In this document: piece after piece, positions 17,155 through 25,322 of the stretch | Position numbering within the stretch: the stretch's first letter is position 1 | How the letters are laid out: every line of letters starts with the position of its first letter | Source of the DNA: Solobacterium sp. | GTDB lineage: Bacteria > Bacillota_I > Bacilli_A > Erysipelotrichales > Erysipelotrichaceae | Assembly: GCA_022486705.1 (NCBI GenBank) | Contig: JAKVKC010000019.1 | Coordinates: forward strand, 1-52,019 | Reading direction: 5' to 3' | Length of the DNA stretch: 52,019 nt | Notes under the pieces: generated by a model | Databases searched by the model: none | What the model was told of the DNA's origin: nothing | The model's input: only the letters and a program-made list of their open reading frames with translations | Translations under genes and position numbers: made by a program

Positions 17155-17973
17155 ATGGCCAGACTGTTTATCGCTGATGTAGATGGAACACTGCGCGGAA
17201 GGAATCGCCGGATCCCGGGTCCTTTGACGCTGCAGGCTTTTGAAGAAATGCACCGGAAAGGCATGACCGTCGGCATCGCTTCCGGCCGCCCGCTTTGGCA
17301 AGGCGTACAGGATCATCATACCGAATGGCATCTCAGCTATCAGTTCGATTTTCTGCTGGGCATGAATGGCGGTGAGATCTGGACCGCCGACGATGGAAAG
17401 AAAAGAGAATTTCATCTGCTTTCCAAAGAAGCGCTGAAAGAGATTGTCACTGTCCTGCATCCTTTTACCGGCACCAATCCCTTTGTCTATCGTGAAGGCA
17501 GCGAACTGTCGCTGTATTTCGATGAAGAAATGAAAGCTTCCGGCATACGCCATGGCTGTCCGGTATATCAATGCAAAGATGAAACAGATCTCTATGCCAT
17601 GCCTACGGCAAAGATCCTGTATCGCTGCGACAGCGCAGAAACAGCAGAAAAAGTAGAGAATTATGCCAGAAAGACCTTTGGCACAAGGATTGCCTGCTTC
17701 CGCACAGGACCGGATCTGGTCGAACTGCAGGATCCGCTCGTCAATAAAGGCGAAGGACTGAAGATCTACTGCCGTGAGAATGGCATTGATCTGGCAGATG
17801 TGATCGCCTTTGGGGATGCCGAGAATGATATCCAGATGCTCAAAGCAGCCGGTCATTCCGTCTGTCTCAAGGATGGGATGGAGGATGCTAAAGCAAGTGC
17901 AGATGAGATCACAGAATACCCATGTGAAGAAGATGGGGTCGGACACTACCTGTTTGACCATGCCATCATATAA
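17155..17973 (+). CDS. Cof-type HAD-superfamily hydrolase
   Basis: The 272-residue protein has the HAD motifs in order: motif I DVDGTL (nucleophile aspartate) at residues 8-13, motif II IASGRP near residue 41, and motif IV FGDAENDIQML near residue 222. The Cof-type cap is between motifs II and III. Such enzymes dephosphorylate sugar phosphates, flavins or similar small molecules; the substrate is not predictable. GAGGAAATGCC precedes the ATG. It is divergent from dhuD and is followed 12 bases later by a 62-residue gene, with which it shares a terminator. Confidence 0.87.
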   Translation: MARLFIADVDGTLRGRNRRIPGPLTLQAFEEMHRKGMTVGIASGRPLWQGVQDHHTEWHLSYQFDFLLGMNGGEIWTADDGKKREFHLLSKEALKEIVTVLHPFTGTNPFVYREGSELSLYFDEEMKASGIRHGCPVYQCKDETDLYAMPTAKILYRCDSAETAEKVENYARKTFGTRIACFRTGPDLVELQDPLVNKGEGLKIYCRENGIDLADVIAFGDAENDIQMLKAAGHSVCLKDGMEDAKASADEITEYPCEEDGVGHYLFDHAII

Positions 17974-17985
17974 GGAGGAGACGTT

Positions 17986-18174
17986 ATGAGCGATCGTCAG
18001 AATATTTACGAATTATTGGAAGAGATTCACCAGAAAGCATTTCCCGACTGTTCCGTCGGAGAATATCTGAAACATATGGATGCCTTGGTCGGTCCCTTGA
18101 AGGATATACCGGATGGTGAACTTGTTGCCAGGCTCTATGCCTATAACAAAATGCCTTTCTATGAGCATTTCTAA
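17986..18174 (+). CDS. Small uncharacterised protein
   Basis: The 62-residue acidic, helical protein begins 12 bases after the HAD gene with a near-perfect AAGGAGG site, and it ends just before the terminator, so it is very probably expressed. I do not recognise the family. The sequence (LEEIHQKAFP, VGEYLKHMDALVG, ARLYAYNKMPFYEHF) has no membrane segment, cysteine pair or signal peptide. Confidence 0.65.
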   Translation: MSDRQNIYELLEEIHQKAFPDCSVGEYLKHMDALVGPLKDIPDGELVARLYAYNKMPFYEHF

Positions 18175-18194
18175 ACCTCTGCGGAGGTTTTTTT
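18173..18194 (+). terminator. Intrinsic terminator of the HAD unit
   Basis: AAACCTC, loop TGCG and GAGGTTT are followed by a T run. It overlaps the stop codons of both the small gene and the convergent MATE gene. Confidence 0.85.
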
Positions 18195-19563
18195 ATGCCT
18201 TGCGGGGCTTTGGCCCCTTGGCTAAGATCCGGCTGAAATGGGTCAGGAAATAGCCCGTAGTAACAGAAGCAGCGATCAGATCGCTGAGCGGTTCCGCTAA
18301 GAAAACAGCGAACACCTGATCTTCCATGAACATCGGCAGGATCAGGATCAGCGGGATCAGCAGAACGATCTTTCTCAGCAGAGCCATGAACAGACTGACC
18401 TTGGCCTGCCCCAATGCCACAAAGGACTGCTGACAGGAGATCTGAAAGCCAATCGAGAAAGAGCAGGCAAAATAGATGCGCATAGCCCATACACAGTAAT
18501 CCAAAAGTTCTGCATTGGATGTAAATGCACTGGCAATGGTTCTTGGCAGCAGCATGATCACGATCCATCCCGCTGCCGCATATACAACGCATGTACTGAA
18601 GATCATCCGGAAGGCTTTCCGGACACGCTCTTGGCTGCCGGCGCCGAAGTTGTAGCTCAATAGAGGAGCAGCTCCCTGCGTAATGCCATTGAGCGGCATC
18701 GTGATCAAGGAAGATACACTGGTGATGATCGTCATCGCACCGACAGCAATATCGCCGCCATACATTGCTAAGCTGTGATTGAAAGTAATGGAGAGCAGGC
18801 TCTCCGTGGAAAGCATGATAAAGGAAGATACACCTAGACCGATGCATGGAAATAAGATCTTCGGATCAATGCGCAGAGCCTCTTTTTTTATATGGATGCT
18901 CGGTCTCTTGGACAGCAGGAACAGCAGGACCCATACCGCACTGACGGCCTGCGAAAGGACCGTTGCGACAGCAGCACCGACAACGCCCATATTAAAGCCG
19001 AAGATCAGAATGGGATCCAGAATGATATTGATGCCGGCACCGATGATATTTGTCATCATGCTTTCTTTGGCAAAGCCCTGCATCGAAATATACAGGTTCA
19101 TGCCCAAGGCAATGGTCACAAAGACCGTCCCAAGGATATAGATACGGGCATAGGGCAATGCATAGGGCATCGTATTGCTGGAAGCCCCAAAGAAACTAAG
19201 AAGCTGCGGTGCAGCCGCATACATCACAACGGTCATAATGACAGAAAGAATGAGCAGTGCAGAGAAACTGTTGCCTAAGATCTTTTCTGCTTTTTCTTTC
19301 TGCCCTTCGCCTAAGCGGATCGACATCATCGGTGCACCGCCGCTGCAGATCAGCATGGCAAAAGCATTGATCAGCAATAAGATCGGCACGAACAGTCCCG
19401 CTCCCGTCAGAGCCGCCTGTCCGACATCTGCCATATGGCCGATATAAATACGGTCAACAATGTTATAGAGAAGACTGACGACCTGTGCTACCACCGCCGG
19501 CACTGCAAGTTTGATAAACAGGGATTTCATATTCCCGGTGCCTAATTCATCCGTACGATTCAT
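18193..19563 (-). CDS. MATE-family efflux transporter
   Basis: The 456-residue protein has about 12 membrane helices and the MATE N-terminal pattern LAVPAVVAQVVSLLYNIVDRIYIG, followed by GAxxMxSIRLGEG. MATE pumps export cationic drugs or metabolites using sodium or proton gradients. Its ATG overlaps the TGA of the marR-type gene by four bases, so the two are translationally coupled. This coupling and the twin operators upstream suggest induction by a substrate of the pump. The second MATE gene at 37.6 kb is only distantly similar. Confidence 0.9.
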   Translation of the reverse strand: MNRTDELGTGNMKSLFIKLAVPAVVAQVVSLLYNIVDRIYIGHMADVGQAALTGAGLFVPILLLINAFAMLICSGGAPMMSIRLGEGQKEKAEKILGNSFSALLILSVIMTVVMYAAAPQLLSFFGASSNTMPYALPYARIYILGTVFVTIALGMNLYISMQGFAKESMMTNIIGAGINIILDPILIFGFNMGVVGAAVATVLSQAVSAVWVLLFLLSKRPSIHIKKEALRIDPKILFPCIGLGVSSFIMLSTESLLSITFNHSLAMYGGDIAVGAMTIITSVSSLITMPLNGITQGAAPLLSYNFGAGSQERVRKAFRMIFSTCVVYAAAGWIVIMLLPRTIASAFTSNAELLDYCVWAMRIYFACSFSIGFQISCQQSFVALGQAKVSLFMALLRKIVLLIPLILILPMFMEDQVFAVFLAEPLSDLIAASVTTGYFLTHFSRILAKGPKPRKA

Positions 19564-19988
19564 TTCATTTCTCCTTCTGCGTTTTCAATGATCTTCTGCG
19601 TACTTTCCTGCAGATGCCGTATGTCATCCTTGGATAAGCCTTTCAGCAGGATCTTTTCAAATTCCTTCTGTGCCTTTCGACCGGCCGCAATACTGCTGGC
19701 TGCTTTGGCTGTCACTTTCAGATGGACATCCCGCGCATTTGCCTGGCTGTAGGATCCTTTCAGATACCCTTTTGCCATCAGTGTCTTTACCGAAAGCGAC
19801 ACATGCGACTTTGCGACATGGCGGATCTCAATAATATCGGCCGCTCGATCATACTCCGGATTATTTGCCAGAAATAACAGAACATCCAATTCCGCACGGG
19901 TCAATGTATACTGCATGCATACCGGTTCCAAATATTCTTCATACAGTCTGCCGATGACCTGCATCGCATTCCATAGCTGATTTTTCAT
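19560..19988 (-). CDS. MarR-family transcriptional regulator
   Basis: The 142-residue protein fits the MarR winged-helix fold: a helical N-terminus, YTLTRAELDVLLFLANNP, the recognition region VAKSHVSLSVKTLMAKGYL, the wing with NARDVHLKVT, and a C-terminal dimer helix. The start at 19988 follows ATAGGAGAAAAT; the open frame runs 45 codons further up but crosses the promoter and operators. It probably represses itself and the overlapping MATE gene from the two identical palindromes that flank its promoter. Confidence 0.88.
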   Translation of the reverse strand: MKNQLWNAMQVIGRLYEEYLEPVCMQYTLTRAELDVLLFLANNPEYDRAADIIEIRHVAKSHVSLSVKTLMAKGYLKGSYSQANARDVHLKVTAKAASSIAAGRKAQKEFEKILLKGLSKDDIRHLQESTQKIIENAEGEMK

Positions 19989-20000
19989 ATTTTCTCCTAT

Positions 20001-20016
20001 TGTTCGTTTTTGAACA
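20001..20016. promoter_or_regulatory. MarR-type operator, promoter-proximal copy
   Basis: TGTTCGTTTTTGAACA is a 16-base palindrome (TGTTC and GAACA arms) placed just after the -10 box, around the expected transcript start. It differs from the distal copy at one base in the spacer. Confidence 0.65.
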
Positions 20017-20021
20017 GTTTC

Positions 20022-20049
20022 ATTATAAGACATTCTGCGGGCAGTACAA
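20022..20049 (-). promoter_or_regulatory. Promoter of the marR-MATE unit
   Basis: On the minus strand TTGTAC (20049-20044), a 16-base spacer, then a perfect TATAAT (20027-20022). The two MarR-type operators lie immediately on either side. Confidence 0.6.
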
Positions 20050-20057
20050 TATTTTTC

Positions 20058-20073
20058 TGTTCGATTTTGAACA
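20058..20073. promoter_or_regulatory. MarR-type operator, distal copy
   Basis: TGTTCGATTTTGAACA is the second copy of the palindrome, just upstream of the -35 box. The two centres are 57 bp apart, suggesting cooperative binding of two dimers. Confidence 0.65.
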
Positions 20074-20074
20074 A

Positions 20075-20101
20075 ACAAAAAAAATGAGAGATCAGTCTCA
20101 T
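20075..20101 (-). terminator. Intrinsic terminator of the TtcA-like gene
   Basis: On the minus strand ATGAGA, loop CTGATC and TCTCAT are followed by eight Ts. It adjoins the distal MarR operator. Confidence 0.75.
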
Positions 20102-20119
20102 TTCCAATTTTTTGACAGG

Positions 20120-20974
20120 TCACTGCTGTTTCTTATCCGTCTCTTTATCATAATCATCCAGAATGCTGTGCATCTCTTTACCATTCTGATAGCCAGGGAA
20201 AGTATTCAGCTGCACTCGATGCAGGGCCCGGAACATATTCTCTTCGATCTCCGGATTGTCTTTCTTCAGTTCTCTGATCAGAAGCTTGGCTTCCATCCGC
20301 TTGGAGAGATGTTCATCTTCTTTGACTGCATTCTCAGTAAAGCGGCAGGCACACTGAATGAAAGAAAGATCATTGTATTGGCACCATGCTTTGATATCAT
20401 CTTCTTTGATGCCATACATCGGTCGGATCAGTTCCATCCCAGCAAAGTTCTCACTGTGGCATTTCGGTACAATTGTTTCCAGTTTTGAAGACCAGAACAT
20501 CGACATGAGCACTGTTTCAATGGCATCATTGAGATGATGTCCCAAAGCGATCTTATTGCAGCCAAGGACCTGTGCTTCGTGATACAGGTGTCCCCTTCTC
20601 ATTCTGGCACATAAGTAGCATGGCTTTTTCATTTCCTGTTCAGCGACCGCAAAGATCTGTGTATCAAAGATCTGGATGGGCAGATCCAGTGTTTCGGCAT
20701 TGGCAATGATCTTCTGACGATTGGCTGGACTGTAGCCAGGATCCATGACCAGATATGTCAGTGAAAAAGGGATCTTGGAATACTTCTGCAGCATCTGCAT
20801 CAGCTTTGCCATCAGCATGCTGTCCTTGCCGCCGGAGATGCATACGGCAATATGATCGCCAGGTGCGATCAGTGCATACTGATTCACAGCTGTTAAAAAA
20901 GGTGCCCACAGCTGCTTTCTGTATTTATATGTGATCGACTGTTCGATCTTCTGTGCTCTGTTCAATTCACGCAT
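20120..20974 (-). CDS. TtcA-like tRNA thiolation ATPase (PP-loop family)
   Basis: The 284-residue protein has the ATP pyrophosphatase loop SGGKDSM near residue 49, the CYLCARMRRGHL cysteine pair and GHHLNDAIET, as in TtcA, which thiolates cytidine 32 of tRNA with an iron-sulfur cluster. A third cysteine near CACRF may complete the cluster site. It acts on tRNA in the cytosol. The family is broad (TtcA, TilS, TtuA), and the CxxC before the GHH motif favours TtcA. GGAGG precedes the ATG. It may be co-transcribed with the coiled-coil gene upstream only by read-through, as a terminator lies between. Confidence 0.82.
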   Translation of the reverse strand: MRELNRAQKIEQSITYKYRKQLWAPFLTAVNQYALIAPGDHIAVCISGGKDSMLMAKLMQMLQKYSKIPFSLTYLVMDPGYSPANRQKIIANAETLDLPIQIFDTQIFAVAEQEMKKPCYLCARMRRGHLYHEAQVLGCNKIALGHHLNDAIETVLMSMFWSSKLETIVPKCHSENFAGMELIRPMYGIKEDDIKAWCQYNDLSFIQCACRFTENAVKEDEHLSKRMEAKLLIRELKKDNPEIEENMFRALHRVQLNTFPGYQNGKEMHSILDDYDKETDKKQQ

Positions 20975-20987
20975 GATCCATCCTCCA

Positions 20988-21012
20988 ATAAAAAGCCCAC
21001 AGTATCTGTGGG
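20988..21012 (-). terminator. Intrinsic terminator of the coiled-coil gene
   Basis: On the minus strand CCCACAG, a 3-base loop and CTGTGGG are followed by CTTTTTATT. Confidence 0.8.
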
Positions 21013-21567
21013 TCAGTCAATGATCGTGTGACCGGTATCGCCGATCTCATTTTCATAGTAATAGCCAGTGATCATCAGAGCAATATCCTGGATCGTAACA
21101 TCGCCATAGACGACGGTCGAAACATAGGTCATGCCATTCATTCGTTTCTCAGACTGTTTGATCTGATAGATATTCGGATCTCCTTTGACTTTCAGATACA
21201 TGCCCTTATGCATGGAAGCCAGCAGGGATTCTTTTTTGACGGCCAGCTTTTCACGCTGTGATTTATTTAAGGATACATAATCCACATATTTCAATTCCAC
21301 CGGAGATACTTCAAAGAAGGTCTTGGGATCTGCGGTCGTCTTTTCTCTCATCTTTGAGAGCTTTTCTTCTGCTTTCTCCTGTTCCTTTGCATGCTTGATC
21401 TTCCGTTTTTCATATTCATCCAGAAGCTTCTTCTCCAATGACATTTCTTTTTCTAATTCTTTTTTTCTCTTTTTATCAGTCTCTGTCCGGACAGCCAAAA
21501 GACTTCTTGCATAGTCTTCTTTGAGCTGCCAGAATTCCATATCATTTGTGATCTTGCCATTTGCCAT
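21013..21567 (-). CDS. Uncharacterised coiled-coil protein
   Basis: The 184-residue protein starts with a long charged helix (residues 10-85, rich in K and E, for example KRKKELEKEMSLEKKLLDEY) predicted to form a coiled coil. A compact C-terminal domain follows (VSPVELKYVDYVSLNKSQRE to VYGDVTIQDIALMITGYYYE). I do not recognise the family. The start at 21567 follows GAAGGAC. The frame extends to an ATG at 21618 that overlaps the permease stop codon and could be coupled to it, adding 17 residues. Confidence 0.6.
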   Translation of the reverse strand: MANGKITNDMEFWQLKEDYARSLLAVRTETDKKRKKELEKEMSLEKKLLDEYEKRKIKHAKEQEKAEEKLSKMREKTTADPKTFFEVSPVELKYVDYVSLNKSQREKLAVKKESLLASMHKGMYLKVKGDPNIYQIKQSEKRMNGMTYVSTVVYGDVTIQDIALMITGYYYENEIGDTGHTIID

Positions 21568-21617
21568 CAATGAAGTCCTTCTTTCCGTCACTATTCTAAC
21601 ATACTGCTTCACGCTCA

Positions 21618-22343
21618 TTAAAATTCAAGTTCTTTTTTCTGAAATACGTTCTGGGCAATCTCTATCGGCACGATCAGATAGAGAGACATGCCGGCCAAGC
21701 TGAGCATATTTGCCAGCGGGTCTTTAAAGAAGCCGGCGGAGAGGCTTGAGAACAGGAATCCCGTCAGATCCGGGAACGAAAAGTTCTCAGCCAGATAGCC
21801 TAAGCCAAGGGCAAGCAGACCGTCCACAATCTGGAAAGCAAAAAGTATGAACAGGATCTCGGCATAGTTCGTACGCAGCGTTGCGCAGATCAGGATCATC
21901 GAGATATCAAAATATACCATCGTTTCAAGCATGGACTTCAAGGTGCTCATCCAGATGATATCAGATGCAATCTGCAGATGGAACAGCACCGGCACCAATG
22001 TCAGGATCAATCCCGCAATGCCATAATAAACAAGGATCAGGATCATGCCTTCAGTATCTTTGGCATAGATGACTTCACGCCGCGATACGCCGCTGCCGAT
22101 GGCAGCCTGCATTGTTCTGGTACGCATGTCAGCCGAGAAAACAGAAATGAAGATGATAATGCCCAGCAGAATACTGAGCGAACCAGCCACCATATTCGCG
22201 CTGTCGAGATAGCTTTCTGCGGTGCCATGGCTGCCTTGATAGAAAGCAATGCCGCCGATGATGGCATAGACTGCAATGAGCCAGAACCAATGGAGCGGAT
22301 AGCTGTGGATCCGCTTCATATCTGCATGAATATACTGATTCAT
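21618..22343 (-). CDS. ABC transporter permease (ABC-2 type)
   Basis: The 241-residue protein has about six hydrophobic helices and the layout of an ABC-2 membrane subunit: a first helix (WFWLIAVYAIIGGIAFY), then an extracytoplasmic loop, then FISVFSADMRTRTMQAAIGSGVSRREVIYAK, the cytosolic coupling region typical of bacitracin or lantibiotic-type exporters. Its ATG overlaps the stop codon of the ATPase by four bases, so they form one exporter. The substrate is unknown. Confidence 0.8.
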   Translation of the reverse strand: MNQYIHADMKRIHSYPLHWFWLIAVYAIIGGIAFYQGSHGTAESYLDSANMVAGSLSILLGIIIFISVFSADMRTRTMQAAIGSGVSRREVIYAKDTEGMILILVYYGIAGLILTLVPVLFHLQIASDIIWMSTLKSMLETMVYFDISMILICATLRTNYAEILFILFAFQIVDGLLALGLGYLAENFSFPDLTGFLFSSLSAGFFKDPLANMLSLAGMSLYLIVPIEIAQNVFQKKELEF

Positions 22344-23149
22344 TCTTTCGTTCCTCCTACAAGATTGAAATAATAGTCTTCCAATGATGTTGCCTGATCA
22401 GAAACACCGGCAACATCAATGCCATTCTTCTGAAGAAGTTCTCTTGCCCTGTCTGCATCTGCCGAACTGATCGTCAGATTGACGTTCTGCTTCTGTTTCT
22501 GCAGATCTGTTTCCGTGATCACGGATGCGATGATCCCTTCATTGACAATGCCGAAACGATGTGCCGTATGTTCCAGTTCCGAAAGGATATGCGAAGAAAT
22601 AATGATCGTCATGCCTTCTTCCTGATTCATCTTTTTCAGCAGATTGCGTACATCCGCAATGCCCTGCGGATCCAGACCGTTGACTGGTTCATCGAGGATC
22701 AGGATCTCAGGATGGCCAAGCAGCGCATTGGCGATGCCCAAGCGCTGGGTCATGCCAAGTGAATAGTTCTTATATTTCTGCTTTGCCTTTCCTAAACCGA
22801 CCAGATCCAGAACACGCTGGATCTCTTTCTTTGGATGCTTGATATTTTTCAGATCGCAGTAATACATCAGATTCTGTTCGGCATTCATATAATCAAAAAA
22901 GTTCTTGCCGATGAAAAAGCCGATCCTGCGGCGGCTCTCTGGGCCGGTCTTTCCATCGATCGTGATTTTCCCGGCTTCATAGTCAGAAAGGCCAAGGATC
23001 GTTTTGAAGATGGTTGTCTTGCCGGCACCATTGCGGCCGACTAAGCCAAAGATCTCGCCTTTGGCAATCTGCAGATTGATCCCCTTCAGGACCTGATGGC
23101 TGCCATAGCTCTTATGAACGTTTTCCAAACTGATCAATTCTTCTGTCAT
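22340..23149 (-). CDS. ABC transporter ATP-binding protein
   Basis: The 269-residue ATPase has Walker A GRNGAGKTT, signature YSLGMTQRLGIA (a variant of LSGGQ, as is common in ABC-2 exporters), Walker B ILILDEP and the D-loop GLDP. An extra C-terminal domain of about 60 residues follows, as in BcrA-like exporters. It powers the overlapping permease. An AAAAGGGG site precedes the ATG. An extended -10 (TGATATAAT) at 23176-23184 probably starts the two-gene transcript. Confidence 0.9.
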   Translation of the reverse strand: MTEELISLENVHKSYGSHQVLKGINLQIAKGEIFGLVGRNGAGKTTIFKTILGLSDYEAGKITIDGKTGPESRRRIGFFIGKNFFDYMNAEQNLMYYCDLKNIKHPKKEIQRVLDLVGLGKAKQKYKNYSLGMTQRLGIANALLGHPEILILDEPVNGLDPQGIADVRNLLKKMNQEEGMTIIISSHILSELEHTAHRFGIVNEGIIASVITETDLQKQKQNVNLTISSADADRARELLQKNGIDVAGVSDQATSLEDYYFNLVGGTKE

Positions 23150-23175
23150 ATGCGTCCCCTTTTATTCTTAAGGAG

Positions 23176-23184
23176 ATTATATCA
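23176..23184 (-). promoter_or_regulatory. Extended -10 promoter of the ABC exporter
   Basis: On the minus strand TGATATAAT, an extended -10 element, lies 27 bases upstream of the ATG. No good -35 is seen, as is usual for this class. Confidence 0.4.
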
Positions 23185-23200
23185 CGGCCGATAGACACTG

Positions 23201-23233
23201 AAAAAGACCCAGCATGGTTCCTAGCGCCGGATC
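23201..23233 (-). terminator. Intrinsic terminator of the radical SAM gene
   Basis: On the minus strand GATCCGGC and GCTGGGTC pair (two wobbles) around a 12-base loop and are followed by TTTTTC. Confidence 0.55.
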
Positions 23234-23250
23234 CTTTGGATCATTCTGTT

Positions 23251-24621
23251 TTACTTCTGATTCTGGTCAGCTGCCCAGAGCTTATCTGCTTCAGGCTTCC
23301 AGGCATCCGCATATGGCTTTACTTTTGCGCTGAGGCCATCGACATCTTCCGGATCGGTCATATCTGTGCTGTGTGCACCGGAAGCGTGCACGATCGCTGC
23401 GATCTTCTCTGGATTTTCCAGCATCGGACATGGTCTGAGATGATTCTCATTGAATGGCTGATTGGCCTGATATTCTCTGAAGATCGGCTGCTTCAGGCAT
23501 TCCAGCAGAGATTTGTCATGGATGTTGGCATTGGAGTAATGGATAAAGACGCATGGCTCCATGTCGCCAGCTGGATTGATATGGCAGTAGTACTTGCCGC
23601 CGGCAATGCATCCGCCGACAAACTGTCCGTCGTTCTGGAAGTCCATGCAGAAGATCTGCTTGCCGCCGGTATACCCACGCACTTCACGGATCCTCTTATA
23701 CATATACTTTCTCTGTTCCACTGTCGGCACCAGGGTAAGATCGGTATCCTTGCCAACTGGCATAAAGTGGAAGTACCAGGAGAACAGTACGCCCTTGCTG
23801 ATCAAAAAGTCATAGAATTCATCAGAAGTGACGGCTTCACAGTTTGCCTTTGTATAGCAGATGGATGTTCCGTAAGGAAGCTTATTCTTCCGCAGCAGAT
23901 CCATCGCTGCCATGACTTTGGCAAACGTCCCCTTGCCTCTTCTGGCATCGGTCGCTTCTTCATTTCCTTCAATACTGATGGAGAAAATGATATTGCCGCA
24001 CTCTTTCATGCCATCGCAGAAGGCCTGATCGACCAGCGTGCCATTGGTGAACAGCATAAAGCCGCAGTCCTTATGATTCTTAGCAAGCTTCAGAATATCA
24101 TTCTTTCTGGTCATCGGTTCGCCGCCGGTCATCACAAAGAAGTGAATGCCCAGTTCATTTGCCTCTGTGACCAATTTTTCCATATCATCATTGGATAAGT
24201 TCAGCTGTCTGCTGTATTCGGATGCCCAGCATCCTGTGCAGTGCAGATTGCATGCGCTCGTTGGATCAAACAGGATCGTCCATGGGATCTTGACGCCCAG
24301 TTTCTTTCCCATCTTCTGCGTATTGCGATAGCCGCACATAGCACCTTCATATACCATTGACATGAACAGATCCTTGATATACTTCTGGTCCACTGTCGCC
24401 GCAATGCGGTCAAAGTACTGTGTATACTTGCCATCTTTGCCAAAAGCTGTGCGCATACGTGCATATGCTTCTTTCGGCCATGCATTTCCAATCGTTTTCT
24501 CGGCCAAGTTCACCAGGTCTACATAGCCATTGTCATCATTTTTCTGTGCTTTCTTCAGAGCAGCGCTCAAGACTGTTTCAAAAGCTTTTCTCTCGGCTGC
24601 GTGAGCAATACTGTATTCCAT
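23251..24621 (-). CDS. Radical SAM protein with C-terminal SPASM-like cysteines
   Basis: The 456-residue enzyme has a helical N-terminus of about 120 residues, then the radical SAM cluster motif SACNLHCTGCW (CX3CX2C), followed by VMTGGEP and SISIEG strands of the barrel. A cysteine-rich C-terminal part (FCMDFQ, GGCIAGGKYYCHINPAGDMEPC, RPCPMLE) resembles SPASM auxiliary cluster ligands. Such proteins modify peptides, cofactors or lipids. No precursor peptide gene was found beside it and the substrate is unknown. Promoter and terminator both seem to be its own. The upstream TetR gene on the same strand is a candidate regulator. Confidence 0.8.
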   Translation of the reverse strand: MEYSIAHAAERKAFETVLSAALKKAQKNDDNGYVDLVNLAEKTIGNAWPKEAYARMRTAFGKDGKYTQYFDRIAATVDQKYIKDLFMSMVYEGAMCGYRNTQKMGKKLGVKIPWTILFDPTSACNLHCTGCWASEYSRQLNLSNDDMEKLVTEANELGIHFFVMTGGEPMTRKNDILKLAKNHKDCGFMLFTNGTLVDQAFCDGMKECGNIIFSISIEGNEEATDARRGKGTFAKVMAAMDLLRKNKLPYGTSICYTKANCEAVTSDEFYDFLISKGVLFSWYFHFMPVGKDTDLTLVPTVEQRKYMYKRIREVRGYTGGKQIFCMDFQNDGQFVGGCIAGGKYYCHINPAGDMEPCVFIHYSNANIHDKSLLECLKQPIFREYQANQPFNENHLRPCPMLENPEKIAAIVHASGAHSTDMTDPEDVDGLSAKVKPYADAWKPEADKLWAADQNQK

Positions 24622-24687
24622 AATTAAAGTCCCCTTTTCTAGTTTTTATTATTGTCTCTTCAGGAAAGACAAAGAACTTACAGAAAG

Positions 24688-24714
24688 AAAAAAATGTCAA
24701 TATAATTGACATTT
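24688..24714 (-). terminator. Intrinsic terminator of the tetR gene
   Basis: On the minus strand AAATGTCAA, loop TTATA and TTGACATTT form a perfect 9-bp stem followed by a T run. Confidence 0.8.
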
Positions 24715-24725
24715 CGTCCTTTGTG

Positions 24726-25322
24726 TCAATGATCTTTTCTGTCTTTCACAGCATAGCGTTCTATAGCTTCATGAAAGCTTCCATGAATGACCATATCTAT
24801 GTTCTCTGTCATCTGCTGCGGATCCAGTTTCATACCGAAGCGGATCCAATCCAGGATATACCCAGAGAACGCAAACGTATGATATTCAATGATCCAATTC
24901 CGATCTTCTTCCTTGATCGTTTCACTGCCATCCATCTGCTGTATAAAGTCATCCAGCAGGGCAAAGATCCTTGTATGCAGGCGTGATTCCAGCTGCTCGC
25001 GGGAAACGCCCTGATAGACAGCATTGACAAAATCACGATTCTTTTTCAATACGCTCAGAACATCGCAGAGGCTCTCCTGCCAATTCTGTTCAGGATGCGA
25101 CATCTCCAGGATGCGATGCCCCTCTCGATCAAAGATAGCTTCGATCAGAGCATCCATATCATCATAGTGATTGTAAAATGTCTGCCGCTGAATACCGCAC
25201 GATCGGCACAGCTGGCTCACGGAGATCTTCTCGATCGGCATATCTGCCGCCATCTGCAGAAAGGTCTCGGTGATCCTCTTTTCAATTGCATTTTCTTTTT
25301 CCGGCATCTTCTGCTCCATCAT
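24726..25322 (-). CDS. TetR-family transcriptional regulator
   Basis: The 198-residue protein has a TetR HTH (IEKISVSQLCRSCGIQRQTF, then YNHYDDMDALI, about residues 28-62) and a helical ligand-binding domain. The C-terminal pattern (AFSGYILDWIRFGMKLDPQQ) resembles the DhaS/TetR_C_8 type. Its ATG overlaps the TGA of the aldo-keto reductase gene, so the two are one unit. Likely targets are that reductase and perhaps the radical SAM gene downstream. Confidence 0.88.
   Translation of the reverse strand: MMEQKMPEKENAIEKRITETFLQMAADMPIEKISVSQLCRSCGIQRQTFYNHYDDMDALIEAIFDREGHRILEMSHPEQNWQESLCDVLSVLKKNRDFVNAVYQGVSREQLESRLHTRIFALLDDFIQQMDGSETIKEEDRNWIIEYHTFAFSGYILDWIRFGMKLDPQQMTENIDMVIHGSFHEAIERYAVKDRKDH

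Noticed and set aside
17119-17961. 280-codon minus-strand frame
   Set aside because: It is the shadow of the HAD hydrolase, which has all HAD motifs and a ribosome binding site.
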